Under the pieces are notes generated by a model. It searched no databases. It saw nothing but the letters and a program-made list of their open reading frames with translations, and had not been told where the DNA came from. From Methanothrix sp. (GTDB lineage Archaea; Halobacteriota; Methanosarcinia; Methanotrichales; Methanotrichaceae), in NCBI GenBank assembly GCA_003162615.1, contig PMNG01000174.1, forward strand, positions 1,458 through 36,547: a DNA stretch of 35,090 nt, written 5' to 3'. The stretch's first letter is position 1. Every line of letters begins with the position of its first letter. This document shows, piece after piece, positions 15,229-23,089 of the stretch. Both the position numbers and the translations under genes were made by a program.

Positions 15229-15804
15229 ATGGAAAAAGTGGATCTGTCCAACACCCTACGTGATGAGAGGAAGACCGCCGAATTCCAGAAGCTCGACAAG
15301 AACTTTTATGAACAGGTGGGTCTGTATCTGGCTGGCCTTGAGCAGGAGCTGTTCAAGATCACGGACCCTTACTCAGTTGAGGCCCAGATCATCCAGGATA
15401 CCCTGAAGGGAGAACGGAACAGCGTTAACAAGCTGATCGACCAGCGGATGAGGAAGATGGTCCGCCGGGTGGTGAAGAACGCTCGCTCCGCTTCTCGGGA
15501 AGACGTGCTCCTTGATTTGACCAGCGAGGAGGAGCAGATCTATACCCAGATGCTCTCAGCGGTCGTGACAGGCAGGGAGACAATTCAGGCTCATATAGCT
15601 CATACCGAAAGGCCTTTAACAGGTAAGAAAGATATACCCCAGGGTTACGAGATTGTGCGGTTACTGGACAGTGTTCCAATGTTTGTAGGCGTGGATGGGA
15701 AGAACTACCTTCTCACCGCGGACGATGTAGTCATGCTTCCAGGCGTTCACGCCAAGAACCTGCGCACCAAGAATCTAGCCGTCGAAGTGAAGATTGAGCA
15801 ATAA
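15229..15804 (+). CDS. GINS complex subunit (Gins51/Gins15 type)
   Basis: 191 aa. The N-terminal helical A domain begins DLSNTLRDERKTAEFQKLDK and continues FYEQVGLYLAGLEQEL; the central helix RMRKMVRRVVKNARSA is strongly basic; the small C-terminal B domain reads VRLLDSVPMFVGVDGKNYLL and DVVMLPGVHAKNL. That order (A then B) is the Gins51 type. GINS binds MCM and the Cdc45/RecJ-like protein to form the archaeal replicative helicase. Placement after priS supports the assignment. ATG 15229 has only a weak ribosome site; a GTG three codons later (giving MDLSNTL, close to family N-termini) is an equal candidate. Confidence 0.88.
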   Translation: MEKVDLSNTLRDERKTAEFQKLDKNFYEQVGLYLAGLEQELFKITDPYSVEAQIIQDTLKGERNSVNKLIDQRMRKMVRRVVKNARSASREDVLLDLTSEEEQIYTQMLSAVVTGRETIQAHIAHTERPLTGKKDIPQGYEIVRLLDSVPMFVGVDGKNYLLTADDVVMLPGVHAKNLRTKNLAVEVKIEQ

Positions 15805-15834
15805 AGTATAGTAAAGAACAGTGAAGTGATAAAA

Positions 15835-16116
15835 GTGAAGATGCCAAAACAGTCTAAAGCTCATTGCCCTTTCTGCAATAAGCATACCTTGCAGACCGTG
15901 GAAAGGGTTAGGAAAGGCCGGGCCTCCTCTCTGACCCACATAGCTAGGCAGAAGTTGAGAGCCAACGGAATAGGAAACCAGGGCAAGTTCTCCAAGGTTC
16001 CCGGCGGAGACAAGCCCACCAAGAGATTGAACCTACGCTACCGCTGCACAGTATGCAAGAAGGCCCACAACCGCGCCGGATTCCGAGCGGGCAAGTTCGA
16101 TCTGGTGGAGGGATAA
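15835..16116 (+). CDS. rpl44e: 50S ribosomal protein L44e
   Basis: 93 aa from GTG 15835, which has GTGAT 4 nt upstream and gives the normal family length. ATG 15841 is the alternative, and an upstream GTG at 15826 would add three residues. The protein has the paired zinc-binding cysteines of L44e: CPFC at the N-terminus and CTVC in the C-terminal third ([14 protein letters not shown]). Basic residues dominate. It binds the large ribosomal subunit near the E site. The stop overlaps the Shine-Dalgarno region of rps27e, which follows at once. Confidence 0.96.
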   Translation: MKMPKQSKAHCPFCNKHTLQTVERVRKGRASSLTHIARQKLRANGIGNQGKFSKVPGGDKPTKRLNLRYRCTVCKKAHNRAGFRAGKFDLVEG

Positions 16117-16118
16117 AC

Positions 16119-16286
16119 CTGCCGGCCAAGTTCATCAAAGTGAAGTGCAACGACTGCGAGAACGTGCAAATTATCTTCGGCAACGCCTCTACAGTGGTCA
16201 AGTGCCTGGTCTGCGGAAGAACTCTGGCCGAGCCCAGAGGCGGACGGGCGGAAATCAAGACCACGATAGTAGAAGCGCTAGAGTGA
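16119..16286 (+). CDS. rps27e: 30S ribosomal protein S27e, apparent CTG start
   Basis: 55 aa from CTG 16119. The body is unmistakable S27e: [19 protein letters not shown], then [17 protein letters not shown], with CNDC and CLVC forming the zinc ribbon. No ATG or TTG lies between the rpl44e stop (16114-16116) and the first zinc cysteines. The only standard codon is GTG 16140, which would start one residue before the first Cys-containing loop and lacks a ribosome-binding site. By contrast GGAGGG at 16107-16112 sits exactly 6 nt before CTG 16119, and starting there gives a length close to the family norm (about 60). An upstream ATG at 16053 lies inside rpl44e and would add unrelated residues. 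The start is inferred, the product is certain. Confidence 0.9.
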   Translation: MPAKFIKVKCNDCENVQIIFGNASTVVKCLVCGRTLAEPRGGRAEIKTTIVEALE

Positions 16287-16292
16287 TCCCTG

Positions 16293-17066
16293 ATGGAACG
16301 CGAGGGTTGGCCTGAGCCTGGGGACTTGCTGGTCTGCACGGTCACCCAGGTAGTGGACTTTGGGGCGTTCGTCACCCTGGACGAGTATCCAGGCAAACAG
16401 GGCCTGATCCACATATCCGAGGTGGCGAGTGGATGGATAAAGTACATTCGAGACCACGTCCGCGAGGGCCAGAAGATCGTCTGCAAGGTCCTGAACGTGG
16501 ATCGGTCGCGGCACCACATTGACCTCTCCCTGAAGGACGTGAACGAGCACCAAAGAAGAGAGAAGATCCAGGAGTGGAAGGCGGACCAGAAGTCCTGGAA
16601 GTGGCTTCAGATGTCGTATGACGGTCGTCCCGATGACCTGAAGAGGGTTACCGACTCTCTGATCAAGGCTTTCAACGGCCTTTACCTTGCCTTTGAGGAG
16701 ACCTCTCTCTCCGGGGTGGAGGCCCTCGCCGATGCCGACCTTACTGAGGATGACGTTAAGATAATCGAAAAGCTGGCCAAGGATAACGTCAAGATACCCT
16801 CGGTGGAGATCAGCGGGTTTGTAGATCTTACATCCCCAGCACCGGACGGAGTAGAGATCATAAAAAAGGCGCTGAAGCAGGCCAAACGAGTGAAGGACAA
16901 GAACGTTGCCCTGGATATCACCTATGTTGGCGCGCCCAGGTATCGTATACACGTAAAAGCTCCTGATTACAAGCTGGCTGAGTCTGTTCTCAAGAAGGCA
17001 GCTCAGTCCGCGGTTAAGCACATCGAGCAGCACGGCGGAGAGGGCACCTTCCACAGAGAAGCATGA
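16293..17066 (+). CDS. Translation initiation factor aIF2 subunit alpha
   Basis: 257 aa. The N-terminal S1/OB fold (PGDLLVCTVTQVVDFGAFVT, then LDEYPGKQGLIHISEVASGW) covers about 10-85. A helical middle domain follows, and the C-terminal alpha/beta domain (VALDITYVGAPRYRIHVKAP) binds the gamma subunit. aIF2 delivers initiator tRNA to the small ribosomal subunit. GTGAT lies 5 nt before the ATG. The order rpl44e-rps27e-aIF2 alpha-nop10 is conserved among euryarchaea. The stop overlaps the nop10 start as ATGA, implying translational coupling. Confidence 0.97.
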   Translation: MEREGWPEPGDLLVCTVTQVVDFGAFVTLDEYPGKQGLIHISEVASGWIKYIRDHVREGQKIVCKVLNVDRSRHHIDLSLKDVNEHQRREKIQEWKADQKSWKWLQMSYDGRPDDLKRVTDSLIKAFNGLYLAFEETSLSGVEALADADLTEDDVKIIEKLAKDNVKIPSVEISGFVDLTSPAPDGVEIIKKALKQAKRVKDKNVALDITYVGAPRYRIHVKAPDYKLAESVLKKAAQSAVKHIEQHGGEGTFHREA

Positions 17067-17224
17067 GATCGAAGATACTGAAATGCTCCGTCTGTGGCCG
17101 GTATACTCTTGAGGCCATATGCCCTGTGTGTGGGGAGCCAACCTTAATCACTAAACCTGCCAGGTTCTCCCCGGAAGACCCGTATGGCAAATACAGGAGA
17201 GCCTTAAACCGGGAGGCTATATGA
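17063..17224 (+). CDS. nop10: H/ACA ribonucleoprotein subunit Nop10
   Basis: 53 aa. It carries the zinc-binding CSVCGRYTLEAICPVCG and the diagnostic C-terminal PARFSPEDPYGKYRR. Nop10 joins Cbf5, Gar1 and L7Ae in the H/ACA complex that pseudouridylates rRNA guided by small RNAs. It overlaps aIF2-alpha at its start (ATGA, 17063-17066) and the PAC2 gene at its end (ATGA, 17221-17224), so the three are almost certainly translated from one message. Confidence 0.96.
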   Translation: MRSKILKCSVCGRYTLEAICPVCGEPTLITKPARFSPEDPYGKYRRALNREAI

Positions 17225-17991
17225 AAGAGACTTTGGTTCGAAGAGTAAAGGAAGCAACCCTGAAGGACCCTATTCTGATTGAAGGCCTTCCCGGCGTAGG
17301 CCATGTAGGAAAGCTCGTGGCAGAACACCTGGTAGAGGAGCTGAAAGCTGAGAAGATCATCGAGATCTATTCTCCCCATTTCCCACCTCAGGTCATGGTG
17401 CAGGAGGACGGAACCATCAAGCAGGTCAGGAATGAGGTATATGCCTTCAGCGGGCAGGATGGTCAACCGGATCTACTGCTGGTAGTGGGAGATTATCAGA
17501 GCGCCACCAACGAGGGCCACTACGAGTTAACCGGAATATTCTTGGACATAGCCCAGGAGTTCGGAGTCAAGAGGATATACGCCCTAGGCGGTTATGGCAC
17601 GGGCCAATTTGTTGACAAGCCCACGGTCCTCGGGGCTGCAAACAATGCTGCTTTAGTAGAGGAGATGAAGCAGTACGACGTAGTCTTTCACGAGAACGAG
17701 CCGGGCGGCGGCATAATAGGTGTCTCTGGTCTTCTGTTGGGCCTGGGAGAGTTGCGCGGAATAGACGCAGTCTGTCTAATGGGAGTAACCAGCGGATACC
17801 TTGTGGACCCCAAGTCCGCTCAGGAAGTGCTGAGAGTTCTGTGCAAGGCCCTCAACATAGAGGTGGATATGCAAGCCCTACAGGAACGAGCGAAGGAGAT
17901 GGAGAAGATCGTGGGCAAGCTACAGGAGATGGAGAAGGCTCAGATGCCTTACGAGTGCGGAGGCGACGAGGATCTCAGATATATCGGATAG
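17221..17991 (+). CDS. PAC2-family protein (proteasome assembly chaperone-like)
   Basis: 256 aa. The family signatures are IEGLPGVGHVGKLVAEHLVE at the N-terminus, LLLVVGDYQSATNEGHYEL near 90, YALGGYGTG near 120, and GVSGLLLGLGELRGIDAVCL in the second half. The last 35 residues form an acidic helix with repeated KLQEMEK. Eukaryotic PAC2 helps assemble proteasome alpha rings; archaeal members (PbaA/PbaB-like) are thought to act with the proteasome, but the role of this one is not shown. GGGAGG lies 4 nt before the ATG. The context, directly downstream of nop10, is a common euryarchaeal order. TldE follows. Confidence 0.88.
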   Translation: MKETLVRRVKEATLKDPILIEGLPGVGHVGKLVAEHLVEELKAEKIIEIYSPHFPPQVMVQEDGTIKQVRNEVYAFSGQDGQPDLLLVVGDYQSATNEGHYELTGIFLDIAQEFGVKRIYALGGYGTGQFVDKPTVLGAANNAALVEEMKQYDVVFHENEPGGGIIGVSGLLLGLGELRGIDAVCLMGVTSGYLVDPKSAQEVLRVLCKALNIEVDMQALQERAKEMEKIVGKLQEMEKAQMPYECGGDEDLRYIG

Positions 17992-18016
17992 CCTGATTGA
18001 ACACGCCCACAGGCTA

Positions 18017-19300
18017 TTGGCCTTGGCGGAGAGGGCGGGGGCAAAAGAAGCGGAGGTCTTCGGGACGGCCGGAAGGGCCGTGGACGTGGACTTGCGCAAG
18101 GACCAGATTGAGCTGGTCAGTGAAAGCTTCCATCAGGGTCTGGGACTAAGGGCCGTTGTCCGTGGAGCTGTTGGATTCTCCAGCACCAGCGACATGACCA
18201 AGCTGGAGTCTGTGGCCGAGGCTGCAGTCAGGTCAGCCAGGGCCCGAGGCAGCGATGAATCCTGGCGATCCCTTCCCCTGCCTGAGACGGTTCAGACTCC
18301 ACGCAACATCTTCGATGTAACTATCGATCGTATCGTCCCAGAGGATTGCTTAGACCTTGCCCGCCAGATGCTGAGTGGCTGCCAAGAGGTCAAGAGCGCC
18401 GAACCTGCATCCGGAGGAGTGGCTTGCGTCTCTGGCATGGAATTCGTGGTTAACTCGTGGGGAATCGAGCTCTCCGAGAAAGGCACATCCATGCATGCCT
18501 CAATGGAAGCCATCGCAAAAGGCAACGATGTCGCGACGGGCACTGAGTTTCACAACTCCCGACTCTTGGATGAAGATCTCTATGGTGTGGGCAAGGCCGC
18601 TGCAGAGATGGCGATTAGCTCTATCAACGGATCGAAAGCCGAAGGCGGCATTTACGATGTCATCCTTAAGCCTGTTGCCTTCGTGGAGCTTCTGGAGTAT
18701 GCCTTTGTGCCATCGATTTTTGCCGACAACGTTCAGAAAGGACGTTCACACCTGGCCAGTCGTTTGGGAGATGAGATCGGGTCAGATCACCTCTGCATAA
18801 TCGATGATGGGCTGCTTTCCGGGGGGATGGGCACAACGGCTTTCGATGGGGAGGGCGTAGCGTCCAAGAGTAACGCCGTAATCGAAAATGGCGTGCTAAA
18901 GAGATTCCTTTACGACAGCTACACCGCGGGAAAGGATGGGCTAAAGTCCACGGGCAATGCGGTTCGCTCGGGCTACTCGGACGTGCCCCGATTGGGATTG
19001 AGAAACCTAATCGTTGGCTCTGAACATGCCTTCGACCTTCAGGATGAGACCAAGGGCATGCTGGTAAACGGTTTCATCGGTGCTCACACAGCCAACCCCA
19101 TCTCAGGCGACTTCTCTGTGGAGGCCAGAAATTCGTTCTTTGTCGCTCCGAACGAGGCACCGAGGCCTATAAGCTCCATGATGCTGGCTGGGAACATCTT
19201 CGAGCTTCTGAATGATATGGATGTGGGCACCGATGTGCGCGCAGTGGATGCCGTGGTGACTCCCAGCGTCAGGGCGAGGATGAAAGTTGTAGGCAGCTAA
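18017..19300 (+). CDS. TldE/PmbA-family protein (TldD partner)
   Basis: 427 aa from TTG 18017. The family features are the N-terminal AEVFGTAGRAVDVDLRKDQI, the core VAEAAVRSARARG, and the C-terminal ASRLGDEIGSDHLCIIDDGL, GTTAFDGEGVASKSNAVIEN, FLYDSYTAGKDGLKSTGNAV, FIGAHTANPISGDFSVEARN. It lacks the HExxxH of TldD, as expected for TldE/PmbA. TldD and TldE form a heterodimeric zinc protease that degrades unfolded peptides. The start is doubtful: upstream codons still encode family-like helix (DSLIEHAHRLL) but offer only non-standard starts, and TTG 18017 has no good ribosome site. The TldD partner is encoded at 32955 with LonB. Confidence 0.93.
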   Translation: MALAERAGAKEAEVFGTAGRAVDVDLRKDQIELVSESFHQGLGLRAVVRGAVGFSSTSDMTKLESVAEAAVRSARARGSDESWRSLPLPETVQTPRNIFDVTIDRIVPEDCLDLARQMLSGCQEVKSAEPASGGVACVSGMEFVVNSWGIELSEKGTSMHASMEAIAKGNDVATGTEFHNSRLLDEDLYGVGKAAAEMAISSINGSKAEGGIYDVILKPVAFVELLEYAFVPSIFADNVQKGRSHLASRLGDEIGSDHLCIIDDGLLSGGMGTTAFDGEGVASKSNAVIENGVLKRFLYDSYTAGKDGLKSTGNAVRSGYSDVPRLGLRNLIVGSEHAFDLQDETKGMLVNGFIGAHTANPISGDFSVEARNSFFVAPNEAPRPISSMMLAGNIFELLNDMDVGTDVRAVDAVVTPSVRARMKVVGS

Positions 19301-19310
19301 GGTGGTTTTT

Positions 19311-20171
19311 ATGATCATCGGAGGACCGTCATCCCAGCTTCTGGCCGGGAAGATAGCAACGATTCTCGGCCAAGAGCTCGCCCTGTGCGAGTACAAGACC
19401 TTTCCGGACGGAGAAGCATACTCACAAGTAGCGAGCGAGCTAGAGGATGAGGTTACCATAATCCAGTCCACGCCAAAGGACAGCGATATAATCTACCTCA
19501 TGCAGCTCCTGGACGCCTGCCGGGAAAAGAAGATAACTCTTGTCATTCCCTATTTCGGTTACGCCCGCCAGGACAAAATCTTCAAGCCAGGCGAGCCCAT
19601 GACTGCCAGGGCCATTGCCTCTGCCCTCAATCCTCTCTTAGGCGAAGAGGGCAACGTCTACACCGTTAACATACACGCTCGATCGGTCCTATCCCATTTC
19701 CGCTGCCCAGCAGAGAACCTCGATGCAACACCCCTTTTGGCTGAGAAGGTACGAACCCTCGCGCTCCACGATCCGGTCGTGATATCACCCGATAAAGGAG
19801 CGATGGAAATGGCAAAGAATGCAGCTATGCACCTGGGGGCCAAGTGCGATTACCTGGAGAAGACCAGGTTGAGCGGAACAGAGGTCTCCATGACTCCCAA
19901 GGAGATCGATGTCGTTGGAAGGGACGTAGTCATCTTCGACGACATGATTGCCACAGGCGGAACTATGGCTACGGCAATAACACTTCTCCGAAAGCAGGGC
20001 GCAAAGAGGGTATTCCTCGCCGCGGTCCATCCCGTGTTAACGGGAAATGCGATTCTGAAGCTCTACCGTTCAGGAGTCGAAGCGGTCATCGCTGCAGACA
20101 CGCTGGATAGATCGGTGAGCACTGTGTCTGTGGCTCCGCTGATCGCTGAGGCGATAAGAGGTATTAGATAA
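19311..20171 (+). CDS. prs: Ribose-phosphate pyrophosphokinase (PRPP synthetase)
   Basis: 286 aa, normal for the archaeal class. It makes PRPP from ribose 5-phosphate and ATP for purine, pyrimidine, histidine and tryptophan synthesis. Visible elements are the substrate loop CEYKTFPDGEAYSQV, the catalytic loop YFGYARQDKIFKPGEP, and the PRPP-binding VVIFDDMIATGGTMATAITL. ATG 19311 was chosen because GGTGG lies 5 nt upstream; a GTG three codons earlier (19302) overlaps that site. It follows TldE by 10 nt and closes the forward cluster. The convergent polX gene ends 58 nt away. Confidence 0.97.
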   Translation: MIIGGPSSQLLAGKIATILGQELALCEYKTFPDGEAYSQVASELEDEVTIIQSTPKDSDIIYLMQLLDACREKKITLVIPYFGYARQDKIFKPGEPMTARAIASALNPLLGEEGNVYTVNIHARSVLSHFRCPAENLDATPLLAEKVRTLALHDPVVISPDKGAMEMAKNAAMHLGAKCDYLEKTRLSGTEVSMTPKEIDVVGRDVVIFDDMIATGGTMATAITLLRKQGAKRVFLAAVHPVLTGNAILKLYRSGVEAVIAADTLDRSVSTVSVAPLIAEAIRGIR

Positions 20172-20229
20172 ACGTCTCGCCTATAGAATTAGTTTATCAA
20201 ATTCGCGTTGTCGTTCCGGTATAATTCCA

Positions 20230-21945
20230 TTATTTTTCCAACGCCGCCCTCAGCTCCCGGAGGCCAAAGGTGTTCAGCACATCCTTCTTCTCCAGCCATG
20301 CCCTTCTGGCGACCCTGATGCCGTACCTCATAACCTTCAGCTGGCCCGCTTGATGTGCATCGGTGTTAATGGCCAGTCTGACTCCCATATCCTTGGCAGT
20401 CCTTGACCAGACATCGTTCAAATCCAGCCTTGTGGGATAAGCATTGATTTCCATGGCGGTCCCTGCCCTGGCGGCAGCCGCCAAAACTGAATGCATGTCC
20501 ACCTCGTAGGGGTCACGCTGGCCGATTATCCTGCCCGTGGGGTGGGCGATTATGTCCACGTTCTTGTTCTCGATGGCCGTGATTAGCCTGCCGGTGATGG
20601 TTCTCTCTTTCTGCTGTTGGGCCATGTGAACCGATGCGACGACAACATCGCACTTGGCCAAGAGATCATCTGGATAATCCAGCTCACCGTCAGCCCTGAT
20701 GTCCACTTCGGCACCCACCAGGACTGTGAACCCTTTGAGCTCATCGTTCAGCGCCGAGATGGCCTCGATCTTTTTATCAAGCTGCTCGGGAGTTAGGCCC
20801 CCGGCAATGCCGATAGCAGGAGAATGATCGCTCAGAGCGATATACTCGTATCCCAGCTTTCGGGCAGCTCTGGCCATCTCCTCTATGGAGTCCCTGCCGT
20901 CAGACCAGGAGCTGTGGACGTGCAGATCGCCTTTGATATCGGACAGTTCGATCAGATTGGGGAGCCTTCCTTCCATGGCCGCCTCTATCTCCCCTGTGTC
21001 CTCCCGCATCTCTGGCGGTATGTACTGCATTCGAAGGGTTTTGTAGATGTCCTCTTCCCGGTCGAAGAAAAGGTCAACTCCGTCTCTAATCCTCTTGAGG
21101 GAGTACTCGCTGAGGGAATAACCTTGACCTAGGGCAATCTGCCTGAGCTTGACGTTGTGATCCTTTGAGCCTGTGAAGTACTGGAGAACTGTCCCGTAGG
21201 ACCTGTGCTCCACTATCCTCAGGTCGACCTGAATGGTCTCCTTCACTATTATACTGGCTTTAGTTGGACCTTTGCCCAGCACTTCCTCGACCATGGGCAT
21301 GCGAACGAATGCTGAAATGACATCACCAGGTCGAGTGGAGGTGGCCAGGATGTCGATATCTCCGACCGTCTCTTTGCCCCGTCGGTAGCTTCCAGCGGGA
21401 GTGATGTGCTCCAGTCCCTCAATACCCTGGAGATAGCCGACGATCTCCTCCACGACCGGCTCGGCAACGTCCAGAGAAATCCTGGTGCTACGCTTTTTGT
21501 ACCTCTCGATGGACTTGACGATGTTCTTTTCGCTCGTTGGGCCCATTCTGGGAAGTCGCCTGATGCGATGCTCTCGGGCAGCCTTCTCCAGATCTTCCAT
21601 GTTGTTTACGTTCAGCTTCTCGTGAAGCAGGGAGATCGTCTTGGGGCCCAATCCGGAGACATTGAGTAGCTCAGCCAGGCCTTGGGGGGTCTGGGCAACC
21701 AGATCTTCGTAGACCTGGAGCTTTCCCGTTCTAAGGTATTCCTCGACCTTCTGAGCAATGGCCTTCCCTACGCCAGGAACTGATTCGAGGCGCTTCTCTT
21801 TGCAGACTTGCTCAAAGTCCTCCTTCAGGGACTCTATGGCTCTGGCAGCCTTTCCATAGGCTATAATCTTGAAGCGGTTCTCGCCCTTGAGCTCCAGAAG
21901 CTCTCCCATATCGTAAAGGACCTTGGCAATCTCCTTGTTCTTCAC
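20230..21945 (-). CDS. polX: Family X DNA polymerase with C-terminal PHP domain (PolX)
   Basis: 571 aa, the usual size for prokaryotic PolX. The N-terminal part has helix-hairpin-helix segments (LESVPGVGKAIAQKVEEYL and LNVSGLGPKTISLLHEKL). The nucleotidyltransferase palm follows, with the metal-binding GSYRRGKETVGDIDILATST. The PHP phosphoesterase domain holds DLHVHSSWSDGR near 341, ALSDHSPA, VVASVHMAQ, IAHPTGRIIG and INTDAHQAG. The protein is expected to fill gaps and trim ends in base-excision repair. The start is GTG 21945; no Shine-Dalgarno is seen, and TTATAC about 27 nt upstream suggests a leaderless message. It converges on prs. Confidence 0.96.
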   Translation of the reverse strand: MKNKEIAKVLYDMGELLELKGENRFKIIAYGKAARAIESLKEDFEQVCKEKRLESVPGVGKAIAQKVEEYLRTGKLQVYEDLVAQTPQGLAELLNVSGLGPKTISLLHEKLNVNNMEDLEKAAREHRIRRLPRMGPTSEKNIVKSIERYKKRSTRISLDVAEPVVEEIVGYLQGIEGLEHITPAGSYRRGKETVGDIDILATSTRPGDVISAFVRMPMVEEVLGKGPTKASIIVKETIQVDLRIVEHRSYGTVLQYFTGSKDHNVKLRQIALGQGYSLSEYSLKRIRDGVDLFFDREEDIYKTLRMQYIPPEMREDTGEIEAAMEGRLPNLIELSDIKGDLHVHSSWSDGRDSIEEMARAARKLGYEYIALSDHSPAIGIAGGLTPEQLDKKIEAISALNDELKGFTVLVGAEVDIRADGELDYPDDLLAKCDVVVASVHMAQQQKERTITGRLITAIENKNVDIIAHPTGRIIGQRDPYEVDMHSVLAAAARAGTAMEINAYPTRLDLNDVWSRTAKDMGVRLAINTDAHQAGQLKVMRYGIRVARRAWLEKKDVLNTFGLRELRAALEK

Positions 21946-22455
21946 GAGAAAGTGGTGGATTCGATAGAGTATAATGATTTCGTGAGTCGAGCATTCAATT
22001 GCATTGGGAAGATGTCAATCTCTTGATCAAATCAGAAGTTTTATTGATCCAATTGGAGTGTTAAATGATCCTGATGAGAAATGTAGAACCTATAGGGCTG
22101 TACGTTAGGTTCACCTATTTCGAAGAACTAGATGTCCGTAACATTCAAAAAACAGCGAAGATTCCTAGCTTGCTATTTTTTGAGCCTGTTTCGTTGATGA
22201 CCGAAGGTAACATCGACCGGCGCAGTTATTTTGGCCTAAGTCGAATAACGGATCAAAAAAAAATATCAGGACTAATCAACCATTTATGTTGCATTAGAGC
22301 ATTATTAAGTTTCGAAATACCCCTTATTAGTGCCTATAACTTCCTTTTTGGTGCTTGTTTTTGCATTCGTAAATAAGCAAAAGGAATAAATGGTATAACC
22401 TCATCCTCGGGAGAAAAGAGGCACATTAAATGCCTTTATTGAATGGAGGTTCATG
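21946..22455 (+). other. Gene-poor AT-rich gap between polX and a secreted protein gene
   Basis: About 500 nt separates the divergent starts of polX and the small secreted protein. An open frame at 22065-22376 (103 aa) has no ribosome-binding site, no domain and Cys/Leu-rich composition unlike its neighbours, so I do not call it. A9 at 22255-22263 would be a T9 tract on the minus strand, but no minus-strand gene ends there. Two TGATGA words (near 22073 and 22195) have no convincing CTGA partner. The polX promoter lies at its left end. Nothing else is recognised. Confidence 0.5.
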
Positions 22456-22857
22456 ATGAAAACAATTCTCACAATCACCGTGGTTTTAGTGCTCTTTGCC
22501 GGAGTAATAACAGCGGCAGCTGCTGATGGCGTATTGGACCTCAGCACCCTGACCAAAAAGCCTGTTTCAACGATTGTCCTTCCACAGTCAACATCGACCA
22601 TAAACTATGCAGCCGCCAACTATCTGGGATCGAAGACCACCAAGGAAGTTCTAGACCTAAGCACCATGGGAAAGAAGTTAACCTCAACAGTAGCAGCCAC
22701 GCTCATAAAGGGCCCAACCCCAGTAATCATTACCCCTAGCTTCACCATAAGGAGCAATAACGTAACTTCTGTGGCGAACGATATCATCACCCAGCCTCAG
22801 GCTGTTACAAAAAACACGACCATATACACTCCGCCAATAGCGATTGGCTTGCCATAA
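22456..22857 (+). CDS. Small secreted protein with an internal VLDLST repeat
   Basis: 133 aa from the second of two adjacent ATGs, with GGAGG 6 nt upstream; the first ATG is too close to that site. A signal peptide (MKTILTITVVLVLFAGVITA, ending AAAADG) precedes a mature chain of about 108 residues. VLDLSTLTKKPVSTI recurs as VLDLSTMGKKLTSTV about 40 residues later, each followed by a Thr/Pro-rich tail. Asn-x-Thr sequons occur. The chain is low in charge and rich in Thr, Ser, Ile and Val, which fits a surface or matrix protein. I do not recognise a family. The message probably ends before the small genes 10 nt downstream, or may include them. Confidence 0.65.
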   Translation: MKTILTITVVLVLFAGVITAAAADGVLDLSTLTKKPVSTIVLPQSTSTINYAAANYLGSKTTKEVLDLSTMGKKLTSTVAATLIKGPTPVIITPSFTIRSNNVTSVANDIITQPQAVTKNTTIYTPPIAIGLP

Positions 22858-22865
22858 AAGGATTA

Positions 22866-22937
22866 ATGGCCATAAACAGGACAATTAACCTAAAAGAAGA
22901 GCTGGATAAGGAAATACTATCTTGGAGTTGGATATGA
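22866..22937 (+). CDS. Possible 23-aa small ORF coupled to the next gene
   Basis: ATG 22866 begins MAINRTINLKEELDKEILSW and stops at a TGA that overlaps the next start as ATGA (22934-22937). AAAGG lies 4 nt before the ATG. The predicted peptide is a charged amphipathic helix. The overlap pattern resembles true coupled genes nearby, but at 23 codons chance is possible. It could be a leader peptide setting translation of the following gene. Confidence 0.35.
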   Translation: MAINRTINLKEELDKEILSWSWI

Positions 22938-23086
22938 AGGTGGAGTTGACAGTAGACGGCAAGGCCATTCCTTTAAATGACTTTACACAAGCAATAATAG
23001 GAAACGTAGCTACCGCCATAGCTGATTCCCTACGCGGAGTGGCGGCTGGCGAGAAGGATATAGTCATCAAAGTGAAGAGAGAATGA
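22934..23086 (+). CDS. Small conserved archaeal-type protein (50 aa)
   Basis: 50 aa: MKVELTVDGKAIPLNDFTQA, then an Ala-rich helix IIGNVATAIADSLRGV, then KDIVIKVKRE. The strand-turn-helix-strand pattern (a short beta hairpin with polar turn NG/DGK, then PLNxFTQ, then a helix ending in LRGV, then a final strand) matches small archaeal proteins often found next to Era-like GTPase clusters, so I call it real despite its size. GGAG lies about 6 nt upstream. It converges on the zinc-ribbon gene with only 3 nt between their stops. Function unknown. Confidence 0.65.
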   Translation: MKVELTVDGKAIPLNDFTQAIIGNVATAIADSLRGVAAGEKDIVIKVKRE

Positions 23087-23089
23087 ACT

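Noticed and set aside
16053-16118. ATG start for rps27e inside rpl44e
   Set aside because: The extra residues are the out-of-frame translation of the L44e C-terminus and bear no resemblance to S27e; no ribosome-binding site.
22071-22210. Two TGATGA words suggestive of C/D-box small RNA
   Set aside because: No matching CTGA D boxes or terminal stem at the right spacing were found by eye.
22065-22376. 103-codon open frame in the polX-upstream gap
   Set aside because: No ribosome-binding site, no recognisable domain and Cys/Leu-rich composition in AT-rich sequence; likely chance.
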